Below, in pieces: positions 19,327 to 29,053 of a DNA stretch of 29,425 nucleotides. Positions within the stretch are counted from its first letter, which is position 1, and the number at the start of each line of letters is the position of its first letter. The stretch comes from Hygrocybe punicea (Eukaryota; Basidiomycota; Agaricomycetes; Agaricales; Hygrophoraceae): positions 1 to 29,425 of the forward strand of contig CAUVYJ010000013.1 of the NCBI GenBank assembly GCA_963556145.1. The letters are read 5' to 3'. The notes under the pieces are model-generated. The model was not told where the DNA came from and searched no databases. It was given only the letters and a program-made list of their open reading frames with translations. The position numbers were made by a program, and so were the translations under genes.

Positions 19327-21879
19327 TCACCTAACAGCTGGACAATCACATAGAATGCTGCCGCCAACTCCTCATCCTCCTCGATCCCAACCTCCTCCTC
19401 CTTGTGCTCTTGATCAACTGTACCACTCCTGTCGTCAGCTGCCAATGTGGTATTGGGCATGTTCTTGCCCTCCAGTGCAACGGCTGCAGGAGTGTGCTCC
19501 TGATCATCAGCCCGGGCATTGCCTACACCCCCACCTACAGCTCCGCTATCTTCTATGTCACGCTCAGAGGGGGGAGTGTGTGGCTGCTGTGCAGCAGCAG
19601 CCTCTTGACTTACCCCTGGCAGAGTGCTACCACTGAAACCAACCAGACGAGATATCTCACGGAAGCGGTGCATGTGCGCTGCATTGAAGCAGCCATGCTC
19701 CATCCGATGCAGGGCAATCTGGTGGGCCAGACCAGCATCCACCTCCCAACATTCTGCTTCTTTTTGCTTAAGGAAAAGGTCCTCATCCCGGATGTAGGTA
19801 ACTACTTGAGGGATCTAATGATTGAGATTTGCAATCTGCTCCTGAGCACACAGTATCTTGAAGTACTGATCCATCGCAATGCGACCAGCAGGCCTCGCCC
19901 AGGGACACTCCTGCACATCTTGCCGAGTGCTGCGTAGGAGATCGAAGTCAGCCAGGAAGGCGTACTCGACTACCTCATTCCAACTGAGTTCTTGACGGGG
20001 TGGGGTCAGGGCTTGTGCAGCCATGTTGTATCGGTCAAGAGCTGTCCATATGGCTTGAGATCGAGCTTGAAGCGCCTTTGCAATGTGTGTTCATAGCTTA
20101 TAACCTACAGAAGTTTGAGAGAAGCAGGGAGGTGTGAACTCGGCCACTCACCAGTCTGCGACATGTTCATTTTTGTGAGCTCAAACATCCTTGCCACTAT
20201 AAAACCCTCCAAGGCATCCAGCAACCGCTGGTATTGACACATTAATACCAGCTTAGCCATGCGGATCCAGTCGGGACCATCTGGCACCCAGCGTTGGCGA
20301 ATGTCCAACTTCATCTCAAGGTCTTGGACAACCAGCAAGGTCTGGTCCCGAGCCTCAAGTGCATGGCGTCGTCTCGGAAGACTGTGTCATGTCGTGATTA
20401 GGCATCGTGTCGGGGGTCGTGTGAATCCAGACCTGACATGTGGCCTCCAGAGTGACTCTGTAATTGGAGAATAACAATTAGTAATTACCCTCTCAAAGGC
20501 GAGGAGGGGGGTGAGCTTACTCAGTTGCATACAGTTTCACCAGCTTCAGGTAATACTCCATCTCCATCGTCTCCATGACAGGCTCTTTCGCTAAGCCTTT
20601 CAAGTAGGCACGCTCTTCCTCTAACCAGAGCTCGAATGTTTTTGGATCTGTGATCCCTTGGTCCTTCATCGCCTTTGCAAGTGCAGTCTCGCCCTTGAGA
20701 ATGTTGAGTGCTTGGATGTAGTTGTTGAGGAGGAAGATGCTAAGGTTGGCATAGGCATCAAAGACATCGGCATGCTTGCAGTAGGTAGCAAGAGCCTGAA
20801 GGCGATGAAAGATACTGGCGTAACGCACAGCCGGGGCAAGCTCGATTGAATGGGAGAACCAGCACTCACACCCTTCCAAGTCTTCCAAGCCCACCCCCTT
20901 GACATATGTAGCAAGGTTACTGAGCTGGCAGAGCCGATTGTGAGCATGCCCGTGGAAAGCACCAACCAAACACTTGTGTGAGTTGGCACGAGCCAAGGGC
21001 CCAAGAGGGCTGTGATCAAGGGTGGTGCCAAACTTGCAGCCGATGTCGTAACCTCCACCAAGGTTTGGGCTGAAGACATGGAGTAGGTGTTCGACGATGG
21101 CAAGAGGGTACTTTGCCCTGATGTACATTAGCCTTGGCTGAGATCAATGGTAGACAAGACAAACTTACAGTTCACCGTTGCGCACCATGTCTGCGATGAT
21201 GAGAACAAACCCATGCCGGAAAAGGGCCAGGAATATGCCAGTCTTGTCGAAGATTCCCCACATTTTCACGGTGATATCATCCATCATATTCTTCCACCGC
21301 TCAGCGCAGGGATTAAACTCTCTGCCCTCCTGTTGTGAAGCTGTGATTAGATCATATTTGCAAACAATCGGATCAACTTACCTCACTGTCTAGAGCAAGT
21401 ATCTCCTCCAATCTTTGCTTGGACCATTCATCCACCTTCGCCCTTGCCAGGAAATAGTCACCACCCCCCTGTCGAGAGTCAACGCTCTCACATGACGGCC
21501 CAACAACTGGGACTTCACCTTCCACTCCGGCTGGCGGCGCTGCTCGACGCAAAATGCGCTTTGGAAACTCGTTGCCATCTATTGTGTAGAGCAGGTCAAA
21601 CATGAGCTTTGCTTCTCCCTCGAGTTTGTAGGTACAAGCCGGGCATGCATGTTTAATCCGCCAGTCAGGAACATCCCACTCCAAGGCCACATGGATGCGC
21701 TTATCCACAATGGCAAGGATATCAAGGTAGAGGTCAAAGCATATTGAGAACTGTCGTGAGAGGTGCCGTTGGAATGGAATCTGCATGACAGGCTTCAGTG
21801 TCAGTGGATTTGATGTTGTCAGATGCTTACCCCATGAAGATCACAGAGGGCTTTCACCCAAGGCTGAAGTGTGAGCCGG
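19327..21879 (-). pseudogene. Second KDZ transposase (CxC1-like): catalytic and C-terminal block
   Basis: Leftward exons. CPACTYKLEGEAKLMFDLLY (about 21645) is a conserved Cys-containing block of CxC1/KDZ proteins. Then CAERWKNMMDDITVKMWGIF, followed by NLGGGYDIGCKF (catalytic Asp, about 21047), CLVGAFHGHAHNRLCQL (His, about 20950), GLEDLEGCECWFS (Glu, about 20885), and ...LAKEPVMETMEMEYYLKLVK. Further exons have QDLEMKLDIRQRWVPDGPDW, MFELTKMNMSQTG, VVEYAFLADFDLLRSTRQDV and GRIAMDQYFKI, all familiar KDZ blocks. Introns of about 50 nt (for example about 21394-21345) join in phase. Near 20372-20382 the frame shifts twice (VWIHTTPDTM...MTQ to RRHALEARDQTLLVVQDLE), consistent with two one-base deletions. 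The gene is also cut by the LTR element at 21880 and the 410-bp insert, so it is inactive. Confidence 0.88.
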
Positions 21880-22037
21880 TGTAGTAGTTGTGCCTGGTCA
21901 GTCACGTGATCAGGTTCCCACGGTTTGACCTAGTCAGTAGCCTTCCAGATGTAGTAGTCAGTCCATCCTTCCTATCCAGTCGACCTTTCCCTCGAGTCCT
22001 GCGTGAGCCCCCGGAGTGGTACCTCGGTACCACTCCA
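21880..22037 (+). repeat. Left LTR (158 bp)
   Basis: Starts TGTAGTAGTTGTGCC and ends GGTACCACTCCA; contains a CACGTGATCAGG motif and the near-palindrome GTGGTACCTCGGTACCAC at the 3' end. Matches the right LTR base for base as far as I can read. Confidence 0.9.
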
Positions 22038-23734
22038 ACGTGGTGATGAGAGTGTTCTTCGACCCACGCTTCTCTTTTTCTCATGGTTTTCCCACTTCTT
22101 ACATTTTTTCTCGCGAGACAACTTTTTCCGGCCTCACCACCCCCCAAATTTTCACTTTCCCTAGACCCAGCTATGTCCACACGACCCCCCGCAACTTCGT
22201 TCGACGTTCCGGAGCCCCGCGTTCCCCATCAGGATCCCACATGGCCCGCTACTGCGAGTTTTGGACAACCCAACGAAAATCGCATCGCCACCGCGCGGAC
22301 CCCGTTTTTTTCATGCACCCCGGACCCAAAATGCACGCGTTCGACTCCCCGCACCCTTGGCTCATCTGCCAGAACCCCCCGTCGCGCCTCGTCGTCTCAA
22401 ACGAACCGCCCCGCACCTTTTGGTCGCCCCATGGATCTGCCACGTCACCATTGTTAGACCCCCCGTTTCTCGTCACCCCCACCCTTACACGGACCCATTC
22501 GACTCCCCGCACACTCGTTCCGCTAGCCAGAACCCCCCGTTCCCATTCGTCGCCCCAAACGAGCCCCGCCGCTCTATTGACACCCCAGCGAACTCCCACG
22601 TCAGCATTCCGCGACACCGTCTCCCGTGGATGCCCACCCCAACCCACGCTCATCCAACCCCACGGACCCTCGTTCGACGTACTGGAGCTCCGCGCTCGCC
22701 TACGCCACCTCGAATTCACGGTCGCAGACCTTTTTGGCCACACCACGGATCCGTCGCGCCCCCCCGTTGGACCCCCGTTCTTTCGTGTACCCCAGCATCA
22801 CACGGACCCATTCGACCTCCCGTGCCCTCGTTCCACCGGCCAGGACCTCCCGTCCCCCTCCATTGCGCCAAACGAGCCCCCGCCGTCGATTCCAGACACC
22901 CGGGCCACGCGCCACGTCACCATCGCGTGGCCCCATTCTGCCAACATACCCAGCCCCGGATCGACTCACGAAGCTCGCGGCCCACTCGTTCACCATCCCG
23001 GAGCACCCCACCTCGATCCAATACCACCGTGCCCACCGTTCCCAGACCCCCACCGCGTTCCGCCACGTCACCATCTCTCGGCCGGATTCTTGCACCATAC
23101 CCGGCTCCTCGAGCCCTCGTTCAGCTCCCCGCAACCTCGTTCTCGACCCTGGCGACTTCCCCGACCCGTAGGGACCCAAACGAGTCACCGCCGCGACCAC
23201 TTAGCACCCCAGCGCTAGTCCCCTCATATCGAGAATCCCCGATGCCACCGCATGGCCCAATGCACCCGTATGCTTTCCCTTTCCCCCGTTTACACCGTAC
23301 CTTGTCCCGTCCTATCCCCTTTCCCCACCCTCGACATTTATTGGATATTCGACCTATCTACGAACCATCACTGCTCGACAGCACCGTACCTATTTACTTT
23401 CGCACGAACCACCCAGTCTATTTTCGGATCACAAGAACTCACACCCTGGGCTACAAGAACTTATGGTTTTGAACGTTTTTATCCTACCCTGCGATGTGAG
23501 TCCCAGAGGCATTCGAGGATGGAGGAGCAGAGCAGAGTTACAGTTTGGTCATCTACCACCCCCAACGATCTTGGAGGACGATACGGTCCTGCCTCACGTG
23601 TAAGGCCCGGGGCATCGTGAGGGACTGGGAGTCGTGACTGGAGAGTTTTTTTCTTGGTCAGTTTTGTTTTGCTTTTTGTTTTCTTTTAGTAGCGGTATGG
23701 TGACGAGGACGTCACCATGAGGAGGAGGGGCACT
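22038..23734 (+). other. C-rich LTR-element interior with two long overlapping open frames
   Basis: From about 22140 to 23450 the DNA is extremely C-rich on +. Two + frames stay open for about 400 codons each (to 23218 and to 23472, overlapping by nearly 1 kb), and a third opens at ATG 22083. The products are Pro/Arg/Thr/Ser-rich with phrases such as TPRTLV, RTPRSHS and PNEPPP recurring. The phrase spacing indicates diverged repeats of roughly 150-200 bp (CACACGGACCCATTCGAC, CCAAACGAGCCCC). The open frames that start at 22016 and 22261 lack ATG at those points. I regard them as composition-driven, but a gag-like basic protein from ATG 22083 or 22110-22180 cannot be excluded. Confidence 0.45.
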
Positions 23735-23892
23735 TGTAGTAGTTGTGCCTGGTCAGTCACGTGATCAGGTTCCCACGGTTTGACCTAGTCAGTAGCCTTC
23801 CAGATGTAGTAGTCAGTCCATCCTTCCTATCCAGTCGACCTTTCCCTCGAGTCCTGCGTGAGCCCCCGGAGTGGTACCTCGGTACCACTCCA
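23735..23892 (+). repeat. Right LTR (158 bp)
   Basis: Direct repeat of 21880-22037, preceded by the polypurine stretch GAGGAGGAGGGGCACT (about 23719-23734) and followed by CCGG. Confidence 0.9.
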
Positions 23893-24870
23893 CCGGGGGC
23901 AGCGAAGATGGGCAAGCCAGTAGAGTTCCAGCACACAGATAGAGATAGCTATGGTGGGTTTTAGAGGTGCACAAGGCAGAAGTCCTTGCCTCGCAAAGGC
24001 ACTCGCTATAAAAATGTCGGCTGCAATCATGTTGATAGAGGTGTTATATGCCCCTACAAAAGGGATTCAGCAATGGGAGCAAGAAAAAACCATGAATTAT
24101 TTACTGAAGATGTCAACTACCCACGTCGGATATTGCCCTTGAACCTCTGCATCAGACGGGAGGACGTATCCACCTTCCAACCCCTTGTCTGCTGTGGCTG
24201 CACTCCACGCAATATAAGCGTCGACAATGGAGTTCATCTGGGGTTTGAACGCCTGCATGAGTCGCTCGGTACGATCGGCACGGGTGCGGCGATCTGCAAT
24301 GCGGCGATGACTGTGTAGAACATGAATGTGATGTCAGGTGAAGAATTTCCAGAGAACACTTACCGGCGCTGCTGTCCAGCCTGTAGGTCGCCCTCCATGT
24401 CTTCAAGGACTGTCTGAAACTCCCCACCTGCATGACTAACATCCATACGCTCGCTACCATCCAGAACGCCATCCATCATAACACAATCATACAGCTGATC
24501 TTCAGGAAGTTCACTCAATGCTGCAAGTTGCACATGCTCAGCCGGGCTCATCTCTAAGTCATGGACATGGAAGCATCAGCGAGATGAACAGTATGCAAGG
24601 GAAACAATACAGCTGGCCCTGTAATTGACGGCATATCTTCTCATCAGAGGTGTCCTTGCATTGCCTGATAGCTGTCGCATGCAATGTTTCTCGGAAAACG
24701 ACTCGTCGTCCTGAGGTACCGAGTTTGCTTCCTGAATGGTTGACTTTGCGAGAGGAAGACGTGGCCTTGTTGCTTCCTGGTCTGTTACTTCCAACCATGA
24801 TGCACGATGGTTTGGTTGGAAGAAAGCACAACCACGTGTCCTTACCTGCAGGATTGTCAAGCAAGGTCAT
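23893..24870 (-). pseudogene. Second KDZ transposase (CxC1-like): N-terminal block
   Basis: Leftward exons from ATG 24870 (MTLLDNPA, then GSNKATSSSRKVNHSGSKLG after a putative GTAAGG intron). An acidic exon contains MSPAEHVQLAALSELPEDQL and LEDMEGDLQAGQQRR. A GTAAGT..CACAG intron near 24361-24310 precedes RRIADRRTRADRTERLMQAF, then MNSIVDAYIAW. After another exon come MIAADIFIASAFARQGLLPC, LYWLAHLRCPR, the last codons before the LTR element. RTRADRT..., the AY.. helix and RQGLLPCAP are usual for the region just upstream of the Cys block in CxC1 KDZ proteins. The most N-terminal exons are uncertain. Confidence 0.75.
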
Positions 24871-25201
24871 ATGTCATTTATTGCCTGAAAGGTTCATGCA
24901 TTTACTGACACTCTAACTCCACACACTAACACGTAGCTACGCATCGCTGCCCCAGTACCCGACCTTATTACTACATGATTACAATACCCCTTGAATCTAC
25001 TCATACATACTGTGTACCTTTGTGGGCTTTGCTAAGCGCTCAGCCCGAGCCAATACCTTGCACAAAACTGAGGGTTTCAATTTCAGATTTGGCGAGCCTC
25101 TCAGCCTCACGTGCAATGCAAGGGCCTGGCAGACACGAGATGTGTATGGTGACATTGTAAAGCATGCTACATGAACGACAGGATAGTACAACTGGGCTAG
25201 C
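24871..25201. other. Intergenic, no gene seen
   Basis: About 330 bp between the KDZ N-terminal block and the 3' end of gene C. Short ORFs on both strands (for example 24997-25191 on -) lack family features. It should hold the upstream region of the second KDZ gene and the 3' UTR of gene C. Confidence 0.5.
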
Positions 25202-25974
25202 CTACACTACCGAAGTCAGGCTGTCAGGTGCTGCAGAAACCAACCCCTCCATGTATCTCAAGATGAACAGGTGATCTGCTTCTGCAACACTACGAGCATG
25301 TTCAACAGCAGGCCCCTTAACCCCACCTAACGCGACAGTTGCACGAGATCTCAAAGAAAAAAAATCAGACTCACGCCCTGGTATTACAGACTAAATTGAC
25401 TGACTTGCCGTGGCACACAACAGGGGCCTTCCCCTTGATGATGACCCAGTACGCCTCCTCGTCGTTCAGCAGATCTTGCAGCCATGCGGTTGCAGGCCCG
25501 GTGGTTCCAGCGGCAAGAGACACATTCCAGGCCACCTCAGCTTCGGCCACCGAGTGGAATCCAACAAAGCGGTTGCCTAAGAAACCATTGACGGAGTGGT
25601 TGCATGAAACCCTGGAAGCGGTGGTTGGTAGATGAAGTTTGCCTGAAAGAATCATCAAGGTGCCGTACCAATCATAGAAAATACCTGTCTGGCGCCCATT
25701 GTATACCACGAACGCCACCTTTTTGCCTGACCGCTTCGAGGGAGAAGGTACTGGGGTCAGTGGGATTCAGCGGCTGACACCTTCTCAGGTGAAGAAGAAG
25801 GGGTCTCCTTTCAACGGATCATCCTCTGGATCTTGGAGAGAGGGCGAGGTAGAAGTAAACATGATTGAGGACAGGTCATCAGGAGAAGGGGGGGTCGACA
25901 CACTCTCTGGTTGAGGGTTAGATTAATGAAGACTAAGATGTGGACTACTTGACTTGCCTTTTTCCGGGGTGCAT
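25202..25974 (-). CDS. Gene C: RNase H1 N-terminal / viroplasmin-like domain protein
   Basis: The core exon reads KRSGKKVAFVVYNGRQTGIF-YDW (about 25736-25670). After a GTACGG..TCCAG intron of about 58 nt it continues VSCNHSVNGFLGNRFVGFHS followed by VAEAEVAWN. The VVYNGR-x-GIF-x-x-W..C..V.GF.G..F.GF.S..EAE.AW pattern is the RNase H1-N/viroplasmin fold that binds RNA/DNA hybrids or dsRNA. C-terminal to it is PATAWLQDLLNDEEAYWVII, then, through a GTCAGT..TTGAG intron, SRATVALGGVKGPAVEHARS and a stop at 25204-25202. The N-terminus is uncertain: MHPGK at 25974, a Ser/Pro/Asp-rich stretch, and a TGA near 25785 that requires an intron or a lesion. No RNase H catalytic domain follows. Mushroom genomes carry many such stand-alone proteins. 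Confidence 0.65.
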
Positions 25975-26085
25975 TGTCTGGGGGTTTCAGCTGGATGGGT
26001 TACTCAGTAAGTGGGACTGTGGCCTAGGTAACTGTGATACACACAGATCGTCGGACTAGTGAGAGCGGGCGGGCCTGGAAGAAGC

Positions 26086-27663
26086 ATGAGCGATATGGGA
26101 AGCGTGAGTCAAACTTACAGTAAACAAGGCCATGTGCCTTGTCAACGTGTCTCAATGCCTGACACCGATATCGTAGATCAGGCAGAGGAAGAGGCCCATA
26201 TCAACTGCCAGACTACATGGGCTAGTCGGAACCCCACTCTAGATGTGCAACCCATGCGAACTCGGGCCAAACTCTCAACAGCCAAGCGGAACACTCAACA
26301 ACTTGGGCATGCAGCAAGAAATCTCAAGAACACAGAGCTGGCTACTGACATGGATGCTCTCAACCTCACACGCACTGCTGAAATCGAAGTGCTTGCCTTG
26401 AAACATCACCGGAAGTCGACTTATATTCGGGACCTCATAACCACGTCTACTCACTACAAAAGCACGTGCGGACCGACATTGCACAATGCTTTGGCTCACC
26501 ACAAAGCTGTGGAGTTGAACAAAGGTAGGCTCACCACCCCCTCGTCATGTCTGAATGTCCTGACGCAGAGAATAAGGAAAAGATGCCAGTGATCGCCTCA
26601 CGCTGAAGGAACTGCAAGAGCTCATGTCCAATGACCCAGAGCTTCAAGATCTTTCACTAGAGCGGCAAGTGGAGCTCAAAGCCACACTCATGGAGCACCG
26701 TGCACAGAAGAAAGTCGGAGCATGCCCATCGAATCGTTCTGCAGCACTGGACTTCCGGAGCACAGTAGCCAGCGTCAACCGAGAGGTACATGTCCAGTCA
26801 CTACTACGCTTATCACATACCTCACCACCCCTTAGCTGGAGCATCTGTCTGAGTGCACTGGTTCCTACGCCATCACATTTTTCACCTGCGGTCATGTCGA
26901 TGACAATGCAGCACCGGAATGGCTGGCTTCCGGGGATTCCATGGACTTCCTCTCAGAGTCACTTGGCCTTGACCCCTGGGATGTGACTCGGTTGTTTGAG
27001 CAGTGGGCTTGCACAAGGTCAAAAAGTAAGTGCACCCTCTGTTGTACACTCACCGATTCTGAAGTTTGAGATAGCTCTTCGCAAACGTGACACGCTTGCA
27101 TCAATGCGTGCTGAGTGCACAAAACTCATACTCTCCGGCCTCAGTAAGTGTAACCCCCTGCTGCATATGTTTGCCAGCTCACAGCCTGACAGAATTTGCT
27201 TCTAAAACCAAGAAAGTTGCCATGAACTACACGAACTACGAGGAGGCCATCATCACAAACTTACGGGTGAAGATAGTTGGATGGACATTCAGCCGCCTGG
27301 TCAGTCCCTCAGAGATAGGGACAGTGGACGACATCCGAAAACTGCGGGACGCACTCAAGACCGGTGCCTGCAAATGGGTCCGCCTCAGCAAGCATGAGTT
27401 GGCAGAGCATGTGGAGGACATATCCAAGAGGCATTTGGATGGTGAGATCATTGGGAAGAAGCGCAAGGAGAGGAGTGACAAGGGCTTGAAAAGGAAGAGC
27501 TGCAAGGTTAGAGGCAAGGAGGGGCAGGAGAGCGACGAGGACATTGCAGGTCCCTCGAAGAAGAAGAGACGGGTGGCATCCAAGTCAACACCCGCAAGAC
27601 CCAGCTCCCCCCCATGAAGAGCAAGGCCATCCTCTCTGATTCTGAAAGTGATGAGGAGGTGTG
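26086..27663 (+). CDS. Gene D: widespread mushroom ORF family, function unknown
   Basis: ATG at 26086 (MSDMGSVSQTYSKQGHV). Five exons join in phase: 26086-26524, 26577 to about 26786, 26836 to 27026, about 27075-27143, and 27192 onward. Conserved-looking blocks: RLTLKELQELMSNDPELQDL; FFTCGHVDDNAAPEWLASGD, then LGLDPWDVTRLFEQWAC; MRAECTKLILSGLK; MNYTNYEEAI...VKIVGWTF; PSEIGTVDDIRKLRDALKTG followed by CKWVRLS. The tail is strongly basic (KKRKERSDKGLKRK), fitting a nuclear protein. I recall this family as high-copy in agaricomycetes and often beside transposons, without an assigned activity. The frame as written stops at 27617; a one-base shift in a seven-C run (27605-27613) would give an acidic end, SDSESDEEV, stopping at 27663. 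Head-to-head with gene C, about 110 bp apart. Confidence 0.65.
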
Positions 27664-27904
27664 ACTGGCCACCTCCCATCTCATGCTTCTGTGCTCCATC
27701 CTCCTCCCTTTATGCACCATCCCTTGTCATTTGTACCTGCCCCCTTCACCCATCCCAGCCTGCTCCCCTGGCCCCCCGCTCCCACCACCTTTACTCTGTG
27801 TCCCCCCCCTGTCTGCCCCACATCCCCCCCACCTCCATATACCATGATATGGCCTTGTGTACGTAGTCAGCTGATTATGAAAATTTCCGTGCCCCGCGAT
27901 AGTG
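27664..27904. other. C-rich spacer, no gene seen
   Basis: Runs of CCCCC and CCACC follow the gene D stop. No ORF with family features; likely the 3' UTR of gene D and unique spacer. Confidence 0.5.
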
Positions 27905-28302
27905 CTGGTTGTCTTGATGATGTGATGCGTGACGGTGTGCTGTGTCTACATGGCAAGCCAAAAAACAAAAAAGAGCACGCTGGACATCATGAACGATGAG
28001 TGCGCAAAGGCAGTGGCCATGTCCCGATATGGAAACAGTGAGCAATGGGCGGCCATGTCCCAATGTGGAAATGAGCGCGCACCGCTGCGGTTGACAGGTG
28101 ACATGGTGACGGATTGGGATGTGTGCAACAGTGACCAAATAGCTTGATATGGCAATGTATTAGGGAGCTCAGATATACTACAAGTCCCTTAGCTATTGCA
28201 GGTTTATAAAAGGAGGCCCTACATCTGAAAATATGCCTCTACTTAGAAGGGGTAATAGGGTGTGTCACCACTGCTAACACGTGGGAGAAGTCGGGAGTCA
28301 CA
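27905..28302. mobile_element. LTR-like element, copy 2, inverted relative to copy 1
   Basis: From 28302 back to about 27905 the sequence is the reverse complement of 18917 to about 19280, with scattered differences. Shared blocks include GGGAGCTCAGATATACTACA, GGTTTATAAAAGGAGGCC and GGGCGGCCATGTCCCAATGT. The 28302 end (...GGGAGTCACA) is exactly the same terminus as copy 1. The other end diverges before copy 1's terminus and no matching target duplication was found, so it is probably truncated. The TATAAAAG box here is cleaner than in copy 1. Confidence 0.75.
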
Positions 28303-29053
28303 GGTGTTCATCTTGCACTCGCTGGATCTCTTGGACCATTGGAAAGTCACCAGGTGAGAAACAAAACCATAACTGTTTGGTCAGGTTGGTCGTCAATTCC
28401 ATCATGAGCTACTTCAAAAGTAAGTGTATTTATTCTTCCATAGTAAACTTGTTGTGCTTACTCCACCAAATACCCCCCCAAGCATCTTGTTTGCCCATTC
28501 CAGTTTGATGCATGGCATAGTGTAGAATGGTTTACCCAACCAGATCAGCATCGTATAAAACTCCAAGATATGCCCGCAACTATAAATGGCCATGTATGGA
28601 CTGCTGTTTTTCGTGGACTGAATCTGATCCTCAATGGCTTGCTCATACTCTGCCCGTCCCCTTCACTTATTTTCAATGAGAGTCAGAAACGTCTTGACTA
28701 GCTTTTCTTCCAAGGTTTCCCGATATACGTGTAGCATTTCATTTTTTGATAACAGGTCCATAACAATTAGTGTTACCACAACTATGACTAGTAGTCAACT
28801 AGTAGTCATAGTCGTAGTCGGTCATAGCTGAGTTGATAACCGACTTGACTATGACTATGACACCGACTATGACTATGACTACCCGATTTGGTCAAGTCGA
28901 GAGCTGGCAGCTAAGTCCGGACCATGTTTTTTTTTTCTTTCTTCAACAATCTCGTTCATGACATGAGCAAATGAAGTCATCGCAAGGACAGTGACGATGG
29001 GTCCTCCAAGTCCTCGGGAAATGCCTCATCTCTGGCTACCTCCTCATCTGAAC
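28303..29053 (-). pseudogene. Decayed minus-strand coding remnant of unknown family
   Basis: On the minus strand, SDEEVARDEAFPEDLEDPSS (about 29053-28985) is followed, after the palindrome region, by VMDLLSKNEMLHVYRETLEE and KLVKTFLTLIENK. One TGA (near 28672) interrupts, then RGRAEYEQAIEDQIQSTKNS, SPYMAIYSCGHILEFYTMLI and GKPFYTMPCIKLEWANKML run to about 28450. A further piece, DFPMVQEIQRVQDE, ends at the copy 2 LTR-like element. Open length and codon variety exceed chance, but I do not recognise the family. ENK-stop-RGR suggests TGG to TGA. It may be a helitron-, KDZ- or host-gene remnant; no motif decides. Confidence 0.4.
28802..28882. repeat. Inverted repeat, 21-bp arms with 39-bp loop
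   Basis: GTAGTCATAGTCGTAGTCGGT (28802-28822; arms differ at one base) pairs with the complement at 28862-28882. It sits in a wider patch of ACTATG/GTCATA repeats (28765-28890) that includes a direct CTAGTAGTCAA/CTAGTAGTCAT duplication and a second, inner AGTCGGT..ACCGACT pair. Confidence 0.85.

Larger units (their letters stand above)
21880..23892 (+). mobile_element. Small LTR retrotransposon without recognisable gag-pol (TRIM/LARD-like), 2013 bp
   Basis: Two 158-bp direct repeats, apparently identical, flank a 1697-bp interior. Ends are TG..CA, with CCGG (21876-21879 and 23893-23896) as a 4-bp target duplication. ACGTGGTGATGAGAG directly after the left LTR could be a primer-binding site, and a purine-rich GAGGAGGAGGGGCACT precedes the right LTR as polypurine tract. 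No protease, RT or integrase motif occurs, so the copy would need help in trans. Identical LTRs suggest a young insertion. Orientation is taken from the polypurine tract. It interrupts the KDZ gene, whose frame rejoins as AHLRCPR / LTLQPWVKALCDLHG. Confidence 0.88.

Noticed and set aside
22249..23200. Minus-strand ORFs in the LTR-element interior
   Set aside because: GC-skewed composition keeps all frames open; no motif seen and the element reads on plus.
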